Source of the DNA: Sphingopyxis alaskensis RB2256
GTDB lineage: Bacteria > Pseudomonadota > Alphaproteobacteria > Sphingomonadales > Sphingomonadaceae
Reading direction: 5' to 3'
NCBI RefSeq assembly: GCF_000013985.1
Contig: NC_008048.1
Coordinates: 3,227,001-3,291,000, forward strand
DNA length: 64,000 nucleotides
Below the pieces are notes generated by a model. That model ran no database searches. It saw only the letters and a program-made list of their open reading frames with translations, and had not been told where the DNA came from. Position numbers and translations under genes: made by a program. Below are positions 8,551 through 16,205 of the stretch, piece after piece. The first letter of the stretch is position 1. Each line of letters opens with the position of its first letter.

Positions 8551-9117
8551 TCAGCCTTCGAGTTCAACATCCCAGTACAGCCAGTCGATCCAGCTCGTGT
8601 GCAGATAGTTGGGCGGGAACGCCCGGCCATTGTCCTGCAGCTGCCAGCTCGTCGGGCGCCACGGCTGGCGATGGAGCGGCATATGCGCCTGTTGTGGCGT
8701 TCGGCCACCCTTCTTCAGGTTGCACGGGGCGCAGGCGGTCGTGACATTCTCCCACGTCGTGCGCCCGCCCAATCGCCGCGGCACGACATGATCGAAGGTC
8801 AGATCCTTGCCCGACCCGCAATACTGGCACGCAAAACGGTCGCGCAGGAACAGGTTGAACCGCGTGAAGGCGGGATGCTCCGACGGCTTCACATATTGGC
8901 GCAGCGCAATGACGCTGGGGATCGGCATCGTCCGCGTCGGCGAATGAATCTCGCGCTCGTAATTCTCGACGATGGTGACGCGGTCGAGGAAAACCGCCTT
9001 CACCGCGGTCTGCCAGGGCCAGAGGCTCAAGGGATAATAGCTCAGCGGCGTATAGTCGGCGTTGAGAACGAGCGCCGGACAGCTATCGGGATGCCGGGCA
9101 AGATCGGGATGGAACAT
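8551..9117 (-). CDS. HNH endonuclease family protein
   Basis: A 188-residue HNH nuclease. The zinc/nuclease core reads CQYCGSGKDL, then TFDHVVPRRLGG with the catalytic His, then ENVTTACAPCNLKKG, giving the C-x2-C...DH...N...C-x2-C layout. The N-terminal half (ALVLNADYTPLSYYPLSLWPW) is the conserved leader of this widespread alphaproteobacterial family. I start at the ATG at 9117 (MFHPDLARHPD). A GTG at 9162 with GGGAGG close by would add 15 residues. The biological role is unknown. The gene is isolated and has its own promoter. Confidence 0.88.
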   Translation of the reverse strand: MFHPDLARHPDSCPALVLNADYTPLSYYPLSLWPWQTAVKAVFLDRVTIVENYEREIHSPTRTMPIPSVIALRQYVKPSEHPAFTRFNLFLRDRFACQYCGSGKDLTFDHVVPRRLGGRTTWENVTTACAPCNLKKGGRTPQQAHMPLHRQPWRPTSWQLQDNGRAFPPNYLHTSWIDWLYWDVELEG

Positions 9118-9185
9118 GGCTAGGTAACGCTGCCCCCATTTCTTCACGGGATGGCGCGCCACTGCCTCCCGCGCGTGACACCATC

Positions 9186-9215
9186 ATTACATGCCGCATC
9201 AGATTCTGGCGTCAA
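9186..9215 (-). promoter_or_regulatory. promoter of the HNH nuclease gene
   Basis: On the minus strand TTGACG (9215-9210) and TGTAAT (9191-9186) are 18 bases apart. Transcription would start near 9179, just upstream of the alternative GTG start at 9162. This leaves both possible starts within the mRNA. Confidence 0.55.
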
Positions 9216-9275
9216 GGGCCTTCTGCCCGCAAGATATGGAATGATTCGCTTTGACTCGCCACAGTATATGGGTTG

Positions 9276-10139
9276 ATGGCACCGAAGATGCTGACCCGCT
9301 TCGCCCCCAGCCCGACCGGCGAGCTGCACCTTGGCCACGCCTATAGCGCGGTTCTGGCGCACCATGCCGCACGCGCGGCGGGCGGGCGGTTCCGCATCCG
9401 CATCGACGACATCGACGGCAGCCGGTCGCGCGAAGCCTATGTCGATGCCGCGCTTGCCGACCTTGCGTGGCTCGGGATCGGCCGGGACGGCGATCCGGTG
9501 CGCCAGTCCGACCGGCTCGGCGATTATGCCGCGGCGCTCGACGATCTCGACGCGCGCGGCCTTGTCTATCCCTGTTTCTGCACGCGCGCCGACATCGCCG
9601 CGAGCCTGTCGGCGCCGCACGGGCCGTCCGGCGCCATCTATCCCGGCACCTGCCGCGATCTGCCCGCCGCCGAGCGCGCGCGGCGCAGGGCGGCCGAACC
9701 CCATTGCTGGCGGCTCGACATGGCGCGCGCCGTCGCGCTGGCGGGCGAACTCGACTGGGAAGAGGTGGGGCAGGGGATGCGCCGCGCCGACCCCGCGGCG
9801 CACGGCGATATTGTGCTCGCACGCAAGGACGCGCCCGCGAGCTATCATCTGGCGAGCACGCTCGACGACGCCGCGATGGGGGTTACGCATGTCATCCGCG
9901 GCGCGGACCTTGTCGCCGCGACCGACATCCACCGGCTGCTCCAGGCGCTGCTCGGTCTCGCCACGCCTGCCTATCGCCACCATGCGCTCGTCTGCGGCGT
10001 CGACGGCAAAAGGCTCGCGAAGCGCGACGCCGCCGCGTCGCTCGCGTCGCTGCGCGCCGCAGGCGTCGACGGAGCCGCGCTCGCTGCCGATTTGCGGTGC
10101 GGACGGCTTCCCGCTGGATATTCGCTGCGAATGCCCTAA
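9276..10139 (+). CDS. gluQ: tRNA glutamyl-Q(34) synthetase
   Basis: GluQRS attaches glutamate to the queuosine base at position 34 of tRNA-Asp. The product is 287 residues, a truncated GluRS catalytic core with no anticodon-binding domain. The start RFAPSPTGELHLGH holds the HIGH-type signature at residues 18-21, CFCTRADI with the later Tyr/Cys looks like the zinc site, and DGKRLAKRD is the KMSKS-type loop. The ATG at 9276 is chosen; a TTG just before and an ATG at 9288 are alternatives. Queuosine use fits the queuosine-precursor transporter at 17585. Confidence 0.93.
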   Translation: MAPKMLTRFAPSPTGELHLGHAYSAVLAHHAARAAGGRFRIRIDDIDGSRSREAYVDAALADLAWLGIGRDGDPVRQSDRLGDYAAALDDLDARGLVYPCFCTRADIAASLSAPHGPSGAIYPGTCRDLPAAERARRRAAEPHCWRLDMARAVALAGELDWEEVGQGMRRADPAAHGDIVLARKDAPASYHLASTLDDAAMGVTHVIRGADLVAATDIHRLLQALLGLATPAYRHHALVCGVDGKRLAKRDAAASLASLRAAGVDGAALAADLRCGRLPAGYSLRMP

Positions 10140-10148
10140 ATAGGGCTT

Positions 10149-10373
10149 ATGGAAATCCTGCTCGTCCTTGGCGTCGTCATCGCCGCCGGTCTCGTCCTGT
10201 TCGCGCTCGCACGCGGGCTTTTCCATTTCTCGCAGGGGCACCGTGCACAGATGGACGGCACGGTGCAGGAAAATCACCTGATGCAGAACCGGATGATGAT
10301 GGCGCGCGTCAAATGGCAGGCGATCACCATCATCCTGCTCGTGCTCATCGGCGTATTCGCCGCGGGCAGTTGA
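10149..10373 (+). CDS. HIG1-like twin transmembrane protein
   Basis: A 74-residue membrane protein with two hydrophobic helices (about residues 3-22 and 55-72) flanking a short polar loop, GLFHFSQGHRAQMDGTVQENHLMQNRMMMARVKWQ in outline. This matches the small twin-TM/HIG1-domain proteins often found before the cobalamin adenosyltransferase in alphaproteobacteria. It follows gluQ by nine bases. HIG1 relatives in mitochondria assist respiratory complexes; the bacterial role is not established. Confidence 0.8.
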   Translation: MEILLVLGVVIAAGLVLFALARGLFHFSQGHRAQMDGTVQENHLMQNRMMMARVKWQAITIILLVLIGVFAAGS

Positions 10374-10395
10374 TGTCCCTCTGACCTGTTTGTTT

Positions 10396-10476
10396 CCGTT
10401 CGTGTCGAGCGAAGTCGAGACACCCCGAAGGCAAGGCTGACCGCTGGGCATCCCGACGTCGCTCGATGCGAACGGG
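10396..10476. repeat. intergenic inverted repeat (CCGTTCG...CGAACGG)
   Basis: CCGTTCGTGTCGAGCGAAGTCGAGAC at the left is partly answered by CATCCCGACGTCGCTCGATGCGAACGG at the right. This TCGAGCGAAGTCGAGA type of element is common in sphingomonad genomes. It fills the gap before the adenosyltransferase gene. Confidence 0.65.
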
Positions 10477-10509
10477 ACAGGATGACCGGCAGACCTCTGG
10501 ATTAAGCGC

Positions 10510-11091
10510 ATGGTCAAGCTCAACAAAATCTACACGCGCACCGGCGACGACGGCACCACCGGCCTGGTCGGCGGATCGCGCATCGCCAAATCGGCGCCGC
10601 TGATGGCGGCGATCGGCGACGTCGACGAAGCGAACAGCTGGGTGGGCCTCGCCGCGGTCGCGCTCGATGAAGCGCCCGACGCGGCGGCGATGCTCACGCG
10701 CATCCAGAACGAGTTGTTCGATCTTGGCGCCGACCTCGCGACCCCGCCCGACGCCGAGCGCGGCTTCGGGCCGCACGACATGGCGCTGCGCATCGTGCCA
10801 GGCCAGATCGCGCGGCTGGAGGAGGAAATCGACGCGATGAACGCCGCGCTCGACGCGCTCAAAAGCTTCATCCTGCCGGGCGGCAGCGAAGCCGCGGCGC
10901 GGCTCCATCTTGCGCGTGCCGTGACGCGCCGCGCCGAGCGGTCGGCGGTCGCCGCAGCGGCGGATCGCGCTCTCAACCCGCTCGCGCTCACCTATCTGAA
11001 CCGCCTGTCGGACCATCTGTTCGTGCTAGCGCGCTCCATCAACGGTGCAGCGGGCGGCGACGTGCTGTGGAAACCCGGCGCGACGCGCTGA
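10510..11091 (+). CDS. cob(I)yrinic acid a,c-diamide adenosyltransferase, PduO type
   Basis: Transfers adenosyl from ATP to cob(I)alamin, making coenzyme B12. The 193-residue protein has the PduO-type ATP loop KIYTRTGDDGTTGLVGG at residues 5-21. RRAER and NPLALTYLNRLSDHLFVLAR form the conserved C-terminal helices. No cobalamin riboswitch was recognisable upstream, where only a repeat and a short gap occur. No other B12 genes are nearby, so the enzyme probably serves cofactor repair or salvage. Confidence 0.92.
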   Translation: MVKLNKIYTRTGDDGTTGLVGGSRIAKSAPLMAAIGDVDEANSWVGLAAVALDEAPDAAAMLTRIQNELFDLGADLATPPDAERGFGPHDMALRIVPGQIARLEEEIDAMNAALDALKSFILPGGSEAAARLHLARAVTRRAERSAVAAAADRALNPLALTYLNRLSDHLFVLARSINGAAGGDVLWKPGATR

Positions 11092-11112
11092 CGTCCCGCT
11101 CTCCACCCTGCT

Positions 11113-11189
11113 CGTCATCCCGGCGAAGGCCGGGATCTCGTCGTAGCAGCTGGACGCGCCGGGGGATTCCGGCCTTCGCCGGAATGACG
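11113..11189. repeat. REP-like inverted repeat
   Basis: CGTCATCCCGGCGAAGGCCGGGAT on the left is mirrored by ATTCCGGCCTTCGCCGGAATGACG on the right, with a spacer of about 30 bases. Nearly the same arms occur at 5218 and 13612. Confidence 0.8.
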
Positions 11190-11223
11190 ATGTGAAATGG
11201 GGCAGCATGTTCCCTAAATGTTC

Positions 11224-11252
11224 TGGACAAGCCGCCGCGGCATAACGATAAT
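11224..11252 (+). promoter_or_regulatory. promoter of the egtB-egtD operon
   Basis: TGGACA (11224-11229) and GATAAT (11247-11252) are exactly 17 bases apart, each five of six to consensus. The start codon of egtB follows 47 bases after the -10. Confidence 0.65.
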
Positions 11253-11299
11253 CCGTTGAACCGCGAAACCGAATCGCACTTCCAGGGATTGTTTACAGC

Positions 11300-12571
11300 A
11301 TGGCCAGCCGCACCGACGCTTCGACCTGCTCCGACCCGATCGAGGCACTGACCGGGCGCTTCGCGGCGACGCGGCGGCTGTCGCTCGATCTCGTCGCGTC
11401 GCTTTCCGACGCCGACGCCAGCGCGCAGTCGATGCCCGACGCCTCGCCCGCCAAATGGCATCTCGCGCACACCACATGGTTTTTTGAAACCTTCGTGCTC
11501 CGCGACCATGTGCCGGGTTATGCGCTTTTCGACGACCGCTTCCCCTATCTCTTCAACAGCTATTACGAGGCCGAAGGGCCGCGCCACGCGCGCCCGCAGC
11601 GGGGCCTGTTGACGCGCCCGTCGCTGGACGCGGTGCGTGCATGGCGTGCGCATGTCGATGCGGCGGTGGCGGACGCCTTGCCCGGCCTGTCCCCTGCGGC
11701 GCTCGCGCTGGTCGATCTCGGCATCCACCATGAACAACAGCATCAGGAACTGCTGCTCACCGACATCAAGCATCTCTTCGCGCAGAATCCGCTCGGCCCG
11801 GCGGTGTGGCCGCGCGACCATGCAAGCGCGAGTAAAGTTGCGCAGTTTTCCGCCATGAAATGGATCGAGGGCAAAGCCGGTATCGCCGCGGCAGGACATG
11901 ATGGCGACGGCTTTGCGTTCGATTGCGAAGGTCCGCGCCACGACGCGCTGCTGACCCCGCACGCGCTCGCGAGCCGCCCTGTCACCAACGGCGAATGGCA
12001 GCAGTTTATCGACGACGGCGGCTATCGCACCCCCTCGCTCTGGCTCAGCGACGGCTGGGCGTGGGTGCAGGCGGAGGGCATCGAGGCGCCCGCCTATTGG
12101 CGCGATCGGCGATATTTCACCCTCGCTGGATGGCAGGACATCGACCCTGCCGCGCCGGTGACGCACATCGGTTTTTTCGAGGCCGACGCCTTTGCCAGCT
12201 GGGCGGGCGCGCGCCTGCCGACCGAGGTTGAATGGGAAGCGGCGGCGGCGGTGCTCGATCCGAACGGCGGCGACCAGCTCGATGCCGCCGGTCCGGTGCA
12301 ACCTGCGGCGGCCGGCGGCGACACCGGATTGCAACAGATGTTCGGCAGCGTCTGGGAATGGACCGGCAGCGCCTATCGCCCCTATCCCGGCTTCCGTGCC
12401 GCGCCCGGCGCGGTCGGCGAATATAATGGCAAGTTCATGAGCGGCCAGTTCGTGCTGCGCGGCGGCAGCTGCGCCACCCCGCGCGGTCACATGCGCGCGA
12501 CATACCGCAATTTCTTCTACCCCCACCAGCGCTGGCAGTTCACCGGCGTGCGGCTCGCAAAGGATCTCTGA
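11300..12571 (+). CDS. egtB: ergothioneine biosynthesis protein EgtB
   Basis: Iron-dependent sulfoxide synthase that joins a thiol donor (gamma-glutamylcysteine or cysteine) to trimethylhistidine (hercynine). The 423-residue protein has an N-terminal DinB-like domain with the metal ligands in KWHLAHTTW (about 53-60) and HHEQQHQELL (143-152, H144 and H148). A formylglycine-generating-enzyme-like domain follows, ending FVLRGGSCATPRGHMRATYRNFF. It is followed after one base by egtD. No egtA, egtC or egtE is nearby, so the remaining steps are encoded elsewhere or bypassed. Confidence 0.93.
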   Translation: MASRTDASTCSDPIEALTGRFAATRRLSLDLVASLSDADASAQSMPDASPAKWHLAHTTWFFETFVLRDHVPGYALFDDRFPYLFNSYYEAEGPRHARPQRGLLTRPSLDAVRAWRAHVDAAVADALPGLSPAALALVDLGIHHEQQHQELLLTDIKHLFAQNPLGPAVWPRDHASASKVAQFSAMKWIEGKAGIAAAGHDGDGFAFDCEGPRHDALLTPHALASRPVTNGEWQQFIDDGGYRTPSLWLSDGWAWVQAEGIEAPAYWRDRRYFTLAGWQDIDPAAPVTHIGFFEADAFASWAGARLPTEVEWEAAAAVLDPNGGDQLDAAGPVQPAAAGGDTGLQQMFGSVWEWTGSAYRPYPGFRAAPGAVGEYNGKFMSGQFVLRGGSCATPRGHMRATYRNFFYPHQRWQFTGVRLAKDL

Positions 12572-12572
12572 C

Positions 12573-13559
12573 ATGGGTGTTGTGCGTCAACTTCGGCAGA
12601 TTTCCGAGGATGATACGGGGGTCGACGTCGCCTTCCGCGCCGACGTCCATGCCGGGCTGTCCCAGACGCCCAAGGCAATCCCCGCGCGCTGGTTCTATGA
12701 CACAACGGGCTCGGCGCTGTTCGAGGATATCACCGCGCTCCCCGAATATTATCCGACGCGCAGCGAGACGGATCTGTTGACGCGGCACGCCGCCGACATC
12801 GCCGCGACGATCGGGCCGGGCCGCGCGGTGGTCGAGCTGGGATCGGGCAGTTCGACCAAGACGCCGCTGCTCCTTGCAGCCATCGACCCCGCGGCCTATG
12901 TCCCCGTCGACATTTCGGGCGATTTCCTGCGGGACAGCGCCGAGGCGCTCGCGGCGCGCTTTCCGCGGCTCCCCGTCTATCCCGTCGAAGCCGACTTCAC
13001 ACAGAAGGTCGCGCTGCCGCGCGAAATCTGCGCGCTGCCCAAGCTTGGCTTCTTTCCCGGCTCGACGATCGGCAACATGGTCGCACGCACCGCGGTCGAC
13101 CTGCTGCGCAACTGGCGCGCGGCGCTGGGCGACGGGTCGCTGATGCTGATCGGCATCGACCGGATCAAGGATATTGCGGTGCTCGAACGCGCCTATGACG
13201 ATCCGGCGGGCGTGACCGCGGCCTTCAACCTCAATCTGATCGAGCGCATCAACCGCGAGCTTGGCGGCGACATGGCGCTCGACAATTTCACGCACCGCGC
13301 GGTCTGGAACGACACGCATGCGCGCATCGAAATGCACCTTGTCGCCATGTGCGACATGGACTTCACCGTCGATGGCCAAGCCTATCATATGGCAAAAGGC
13401 GAAACGATCCACAGCGAGAACAGCCATAAATATGGCCCGCGCGACGCCAATCTGCTGCTCCGCGCCGGCGGTTGGACTCCCATCGCGACGTGGGACGATG
13501 CCGACCCGGCCTTCGCGCTGATCCTTGCCGAAGCGACCGAGTTTCGCTCGGCCCCCTGA
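12573..13559 (+). CDS. egtD: L-histidine N(alpha)-methyltransferase EgtD
   Basis: SAM-dependent trimethylation of histidine to hercynine, the first step of ergothioneine synthesis. The 328-residue protein begins its conserved core with PKAIPARWFYDTTGSALFE. The SAM motif is VELGSGSSTKT (about residues 88-98), followed by YVPVDISGDFL and FFPGSTIGN. The C-terminal ETIHSENSHKY carries the histidine-binding Glu and Ser region of the DUF2260 family. The ATG lies one base after the egtB stop, so the two are translated as a unit. Confidence 0.95.
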   Translation: MGVVRQLRQISEDDTGVDVAFRADVHAGLSQTPKAIPARWFYDTTGSALFEDITALPEYYPTRSETDLLTRHAADIAATIGPGRAVVELGSGSSTKTPLLLAAIDPAAYVPVDISGDFLRDSAEALAARFPRLPVYPVEADFTQKVALPREICALPKLGFFPGSTIGNMVARTAVDLLRNWRAALGDGSLMLIGIDRIKDIAVLERAYDDPAGVTAAFNLNLIERINRELGGDMALDNFTHRAVWNDTHARIEMHLVAMCDMDFTVDGQAYHMAKGETIHSENSHKYGPRDANLLLRAGGWTPIATWDDADPAFALILAEATEFRSAP

Positions 13560-13611
13560 TCCGCGCCTCTTGACGGAGACGGTCGATCACGTAGGGCAAC
13601 CATCCATATCG

Positions 13612-13688
13612 CCATCCCGGCGAAGGCCGGGATCCCGCCGTTTCCGTAAGACGCACGGGCGAGATTCCGGCCTTCGCCGGGATGATGG
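13612..13688. repeat. REP-like inverted repeat
   Basis: CCATCCCGGCGAAGGCCGGGAT faces ATTCCGGCCTTCGCCGGGATGATGG across about 33 bases. It ends 36 bases before the start of the next gene, so it could be transcribed as part of its leader. Confidence 0.78.
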
Positions 13689-13723
13689 ATAGGGTCTCGG
13701 GATTTCTATTGGAGAATAAGGGC

Positions 13724-14590
13724 ATGATCGTCGGCGTTATCGGGGCAGGGCAGATGGGCGCGGGCATCGCGCAGGTGTCGGCGGGGGCTGGGCACGACGT
13801 GCTGCTGGCCGACATTGACCTCGCGCGCGCCGAAGCCGGCAAGGCGGGCATTGCCAAGGCGCTCGGCCGCCTCGTCGCCAGGGAGAAGATGGCGCAGAGC
13901 GACGCCGATATGCTGCTGGCCCGCATCACCCCCGTCGCCGACCATGCGGCTTTCGCCCCCTCCGATCTGGTGATCGAGGCGGCGACCGAGCGCGAAGAGA
14001 TCAAACGCGCCATCTTCGCCAGCGTCGGCGAGCATCTTTCGGCCACCGCGATCCTCGCGAGCAACACCAGCTCGATCCCGATCACCCGCCTCGCGCAGGC
14101 GGCGCCCGATCCGGCACGCTTCATCGGCGTCCATTTCTTCAACCCGGTACCCGTCATGGGCCTGATCGAACTGATCCGCGGGCTCGCGACGAGCGACGAC
14201 ACGCTGGCGACGGTCGAGGCCTATGGCCGCGGGCTCGGCAAACAGATCGTCCACGCCAACGATGCGCCGGGCTTCATCGTCAACCGCGTGCTGATGCCGC
14301 TGATCAACGAAGCGATTTTCGCGCTGGGCGAGGGCGTCGCGACGATGCAGGATATCGACGCCGGTTGCCGCCTCGGCCTCAATCACCCGATGGGGCCGAT
14401 CACGCTCGCCGATTTCATCGGCCTCGACACCTGCCTCGAAATCATCCGCGTGCTGCAATCGGGCACCGGCGACCCCAAGTTCCGCCCCGCGCCGCTGCTC
14501 GTCCAATATGTCGAGGCCGGCTGGGTCGGCAAAAAGGCCGGGCGCGGCTTTTACGACTGGACCGGTGACAAACCCGTGCCGACGCGCTGA
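13724..14590 (+). CDS. 3-hydroxyacyl-CoA (3-hydroxybutyryl-CoA) dehydrogenase
   Basis: A 288-residue stand-alone L-3-hydroxyacyl-CoA dehydrogenase, the usual length for Hbd/PaaH-type enzymes. The NAD motif VIGAGQMGAGIA is at residues 4-15, SNTSSIPIT and the catalytic His in GVHFFNPVPVM follow, and DAPGFIVNRVLMPLINEA begins the dimerising C-terminal domain. The start at 13724 has GGAG nine bases upstream; a longer frame would begin in the REP-like repeat. Likely role: NAD-dependent oxidation of 3-hydroxybutyryl-CoA or related thioesters. Confidence 0.92.
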   Translation: MIVGVIGAGQMGAGIAQVSAGAGHDVLLADIDLARAEAGKAGIAKALGRLVAREKMAQSDADMLLARITPVADHAAFAPSDLVIEAATEREEIKRAIFASVGEHLSATAILASNTSSIPITRLAQAAPDPARFIGVHFFNPVPVMGLIELIRGLATSDDTLATVEAYGRGLGKQIVHANDAPGFIVNRVLMPLINEAIFALGEGVATMQDIDAGCRLGLNHPMGPITLADFIGLDTCLEIIRVLQSGTGDPKFRPAPLLVQYVEAGWVGKKAGRGFYDWTGDKPVPTR

Positions 14591-14660
14591 GGGCGGCCCC
14601 GCGACCACGGAGCCGAAATGCGTTTGCTGCGTTGGAACCTTGAGAAAGCAGGGAATCGAC

Positions 14661-15155
14661 ATGAGAAAAGGTAACAAGGCGCTGTTCGTTCTGGCGGGGA
14701 TTTGTTCGGCGCTGGCCATGCCCGCCCACGCCCAGCAGGGGGCGCCGGAAGATTCGACGATCAAAGACACGGCCAACGAAGTGACCGAACCCTTCGATGG
14801 CAAGGAGGTGCCGCCCAAGCTGCTCGAGATCCAGGAGGCGCCCTATTCGCTCGCAGGACTGGGACGCTGCGCCGCGATCATCCGCGAAGTGCAGGAACTC
14901 GACGCAGTACTGGGCCCCGACGTCAACGAACAGGTCGACAAGAGCCGCGCCGAAAAGCGCGAGGAAACCGCGGGCCGTGTCGCCGGGACGATCGCGGGAT
15001 CGGTCATTCCCTTCCGCGGCCTGATCGGCGAAATCACGGGCGCGAACGCCGAACGGCGTCGCTATGCGCTCGCGGTTTATGCGGGAACGGTGCGCCGCGG
15101 TTTCCTGAAAGGCATCGGACTGGAACGCGGCTGCAAGGCGCCCGCCCGGCCCTGA
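14661..15155 (+). CDS. hypothetical exported protein
   Basis: A 164-residue protein with a clear signal peptide (MRKGNKALFVLAGICSALA...AHAQ, cleavage after about residue 26). The mature part is helical with one Cys in GLGRCAAII and one near the C-terminus (ERGCKAP), which could pair. A glycine-rich stretch (AGRVAGTIAGSVIPFRGLIGEITG) resembles a glycine-zipper. The start at 14661 follows AGGGAATCGAC. It converges on the MliC-like gene two bases away. No family was recognised. Confidence 0.75.
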   Translation: MRKGNKALFVLAGICSALAMPAHAQQGAPEDSTIKDTANEVTEPFDGKEVPPKLLEIQEAPYSLAGLGRCAAIIREVQELDAVLGPDVNEQVDKSRAEKREETAGRVAGTIAGSVIPFRGLIGEITGANAERRRYALAVYAGTVRRGFLKGIGLERGCKAPARP

Positions 15156-15157
15156 CC

Positions 15158-15481
15158 CTAGCGGGGAACGGCAATCTGGCGGCAGCTTTCGGGCGCCGAA
15201 CGTGCGGCGGTGTTCCACATCGCCTCATTGCCCTTGGTATGCAGCCGCCATCCCTGACGGTTTTCGTAGACGACGCCGCTCGCCGCCGGAGTCTGCCGCA
15301 TCGGCACGGCGCGGGCGCCGTTGACGGCGACGAGCGCGCGGTCGCCGACGAAGTCGACCTTCAGCCGCGTGCCACGGTCGCATTCATAATAGGTGCTGAC
15401 GCCCGGCCCGCCGACCGAGGCGCAGGCCGACAGCGCCAGCGCCGCCGCTCCGCCGACGGCGAGGATTTTGAAACCCGTCAT
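15158..15481 (-). CDS. MliC-like lysozyme-inhibitor-family lipoprotein
   Basis: A 107-residue lipoprotein with lipobox ALSAC (Cys20). The mature domain reads YYECDRGTRLKVDF...GVVYENRQGWRLHTKGNEAMW...ESCRQ. This is the C-x-G...L-x-V-x-F...W-x-x-G-x-x-A-x-W arrangement of the MliC/PliC family, which blocks C-type lysozyme, with the two Cys likely bridged. It follows the crystallin-like gene on the same strand with 11 bases between. It may protect peptidoglycan from host or protist lysozyme. Confidence 0.78.
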   Translation of the reverse strand: MTGFKILAVGGAAALALSACASVGGPGVSTYYECDRGTRLKVDFVGDRALVAVNGARAVPMRQTPAASGVVYENRQGWRLHTKGNEAMWNTAARSAPESCRQIAVPR

Positions 15482-15492
15482 GCGCGATCGCC

Positions 15493-16104
15493 TCAATATC
15501 CCGACCGGACACACAGTACGTCGGCGAGATAGATGCGGCCGCCGACCGTTTCCATATGTTCGCGCGCCGAACCATTCCAGCCGATCGAACGGCACCATGT
15601 ATCGGCGCTCCGCGCCGCGCAGTTGGCGGTCGCCGAACCGCTGGTGCAGGCGGGAACACGGCTGTTCCCGGCCGATGGCTGGGTATGGAACTCGGCAAAA
15701 TTGCCGCGCACACTCTGGTCGTTGGCGGGCGGATGCGGGTTCCAGCCGCCGTCATCGCCAACCGGACGGATCGACTGGATCGTCAGCCCGCGCAGGATAT
15801 TGTTGAGCATCGGCGTGTCGCGGTCGATGGTCCGGCAATTGCCGCGATAGCGCGTGCGCTCGCAAAGCTCCCACCGCCCGCTTGCGACGCGAACCGAATT
15901 GACCGGCCAGGCAAGGCCGAGGTTCGGCTTGGCCTCGCCGATGAAGACGGCGGGGCCGCGATATCCGGCGTCGCGGTAGATCGTCGCCTCGGGCGGCCGG
16001 TACATCTTGTCTGCGGGGGGCTGGGCGTTCAAGGAGGCGAGTGAACCCGCTCCCACCGACACCGCAACCGCGGCGAGCATCGACAAACGACATGCGGATT
16101 TCAT
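15493..16104 (-). CDS. beta/gamma-crystallin-like exported protein
   Basis: A 203-residue exported protein. A signal peptide of about 30 residues precedes a domain with ATIYRDAGYRGPAVFIGEAKPNLG and RWELCERTRYRGNCRTIDRD (two crystallin-type strands, given as patterns). The long Cys-containing C-terminal region is rich in Asn and Ser. The fold is that of beta/gamma crystallins and peptidase-inhibitor I36 relatives, which often bind calcium. GGGAGG nine bases upstream supports the ATG at 16104. The role is unknown; the neighbouring MliC-like gene suggests envelope protection. Confidence 0.78.
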   Translation of the reverse strand: MKSACRLSMLAAVAVSVGAGSLASLNAQPPADKMYRPPEATIYRDAGYRGPAVFIGEAKPNLGLAWPVNSVRVASGRWELCERTRYRGNCRTIDRDTPMLNNILRGLTIQSIRPVGDDGGWNPHPPANDQSVRGNFAEFHTQPSAGNSRVPACTSGSATANCAARSADTWCRSIGWNGSAREHMETVGGRIYLADVLCVRSGY

Positions 16105-16205
16105 GGCAGCCTCCCTGTTGACGATTACGACCCGGGACACTTTTTCAGCGGAACGGTTACGTTATTTGTCTGTCGCTTGCAATCGTCACGCCTGATTCTG
16201 GCCGG

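Noticed and set aside
10374..10509. Cobalamin riboswitch before the adenosyltransferase
   Set aside because: The gap is only about 135 bases, mostly an inverted repeat; no B12-box-like sequence was recognised.
13682..13723. Earlier start for the hydroxyacyl-CoA dehydrogenase
   Set aside because: It would begin inside the REP-like repeat; GGAG and the conserved MIVGVIGAGQMG place the start at 13724.
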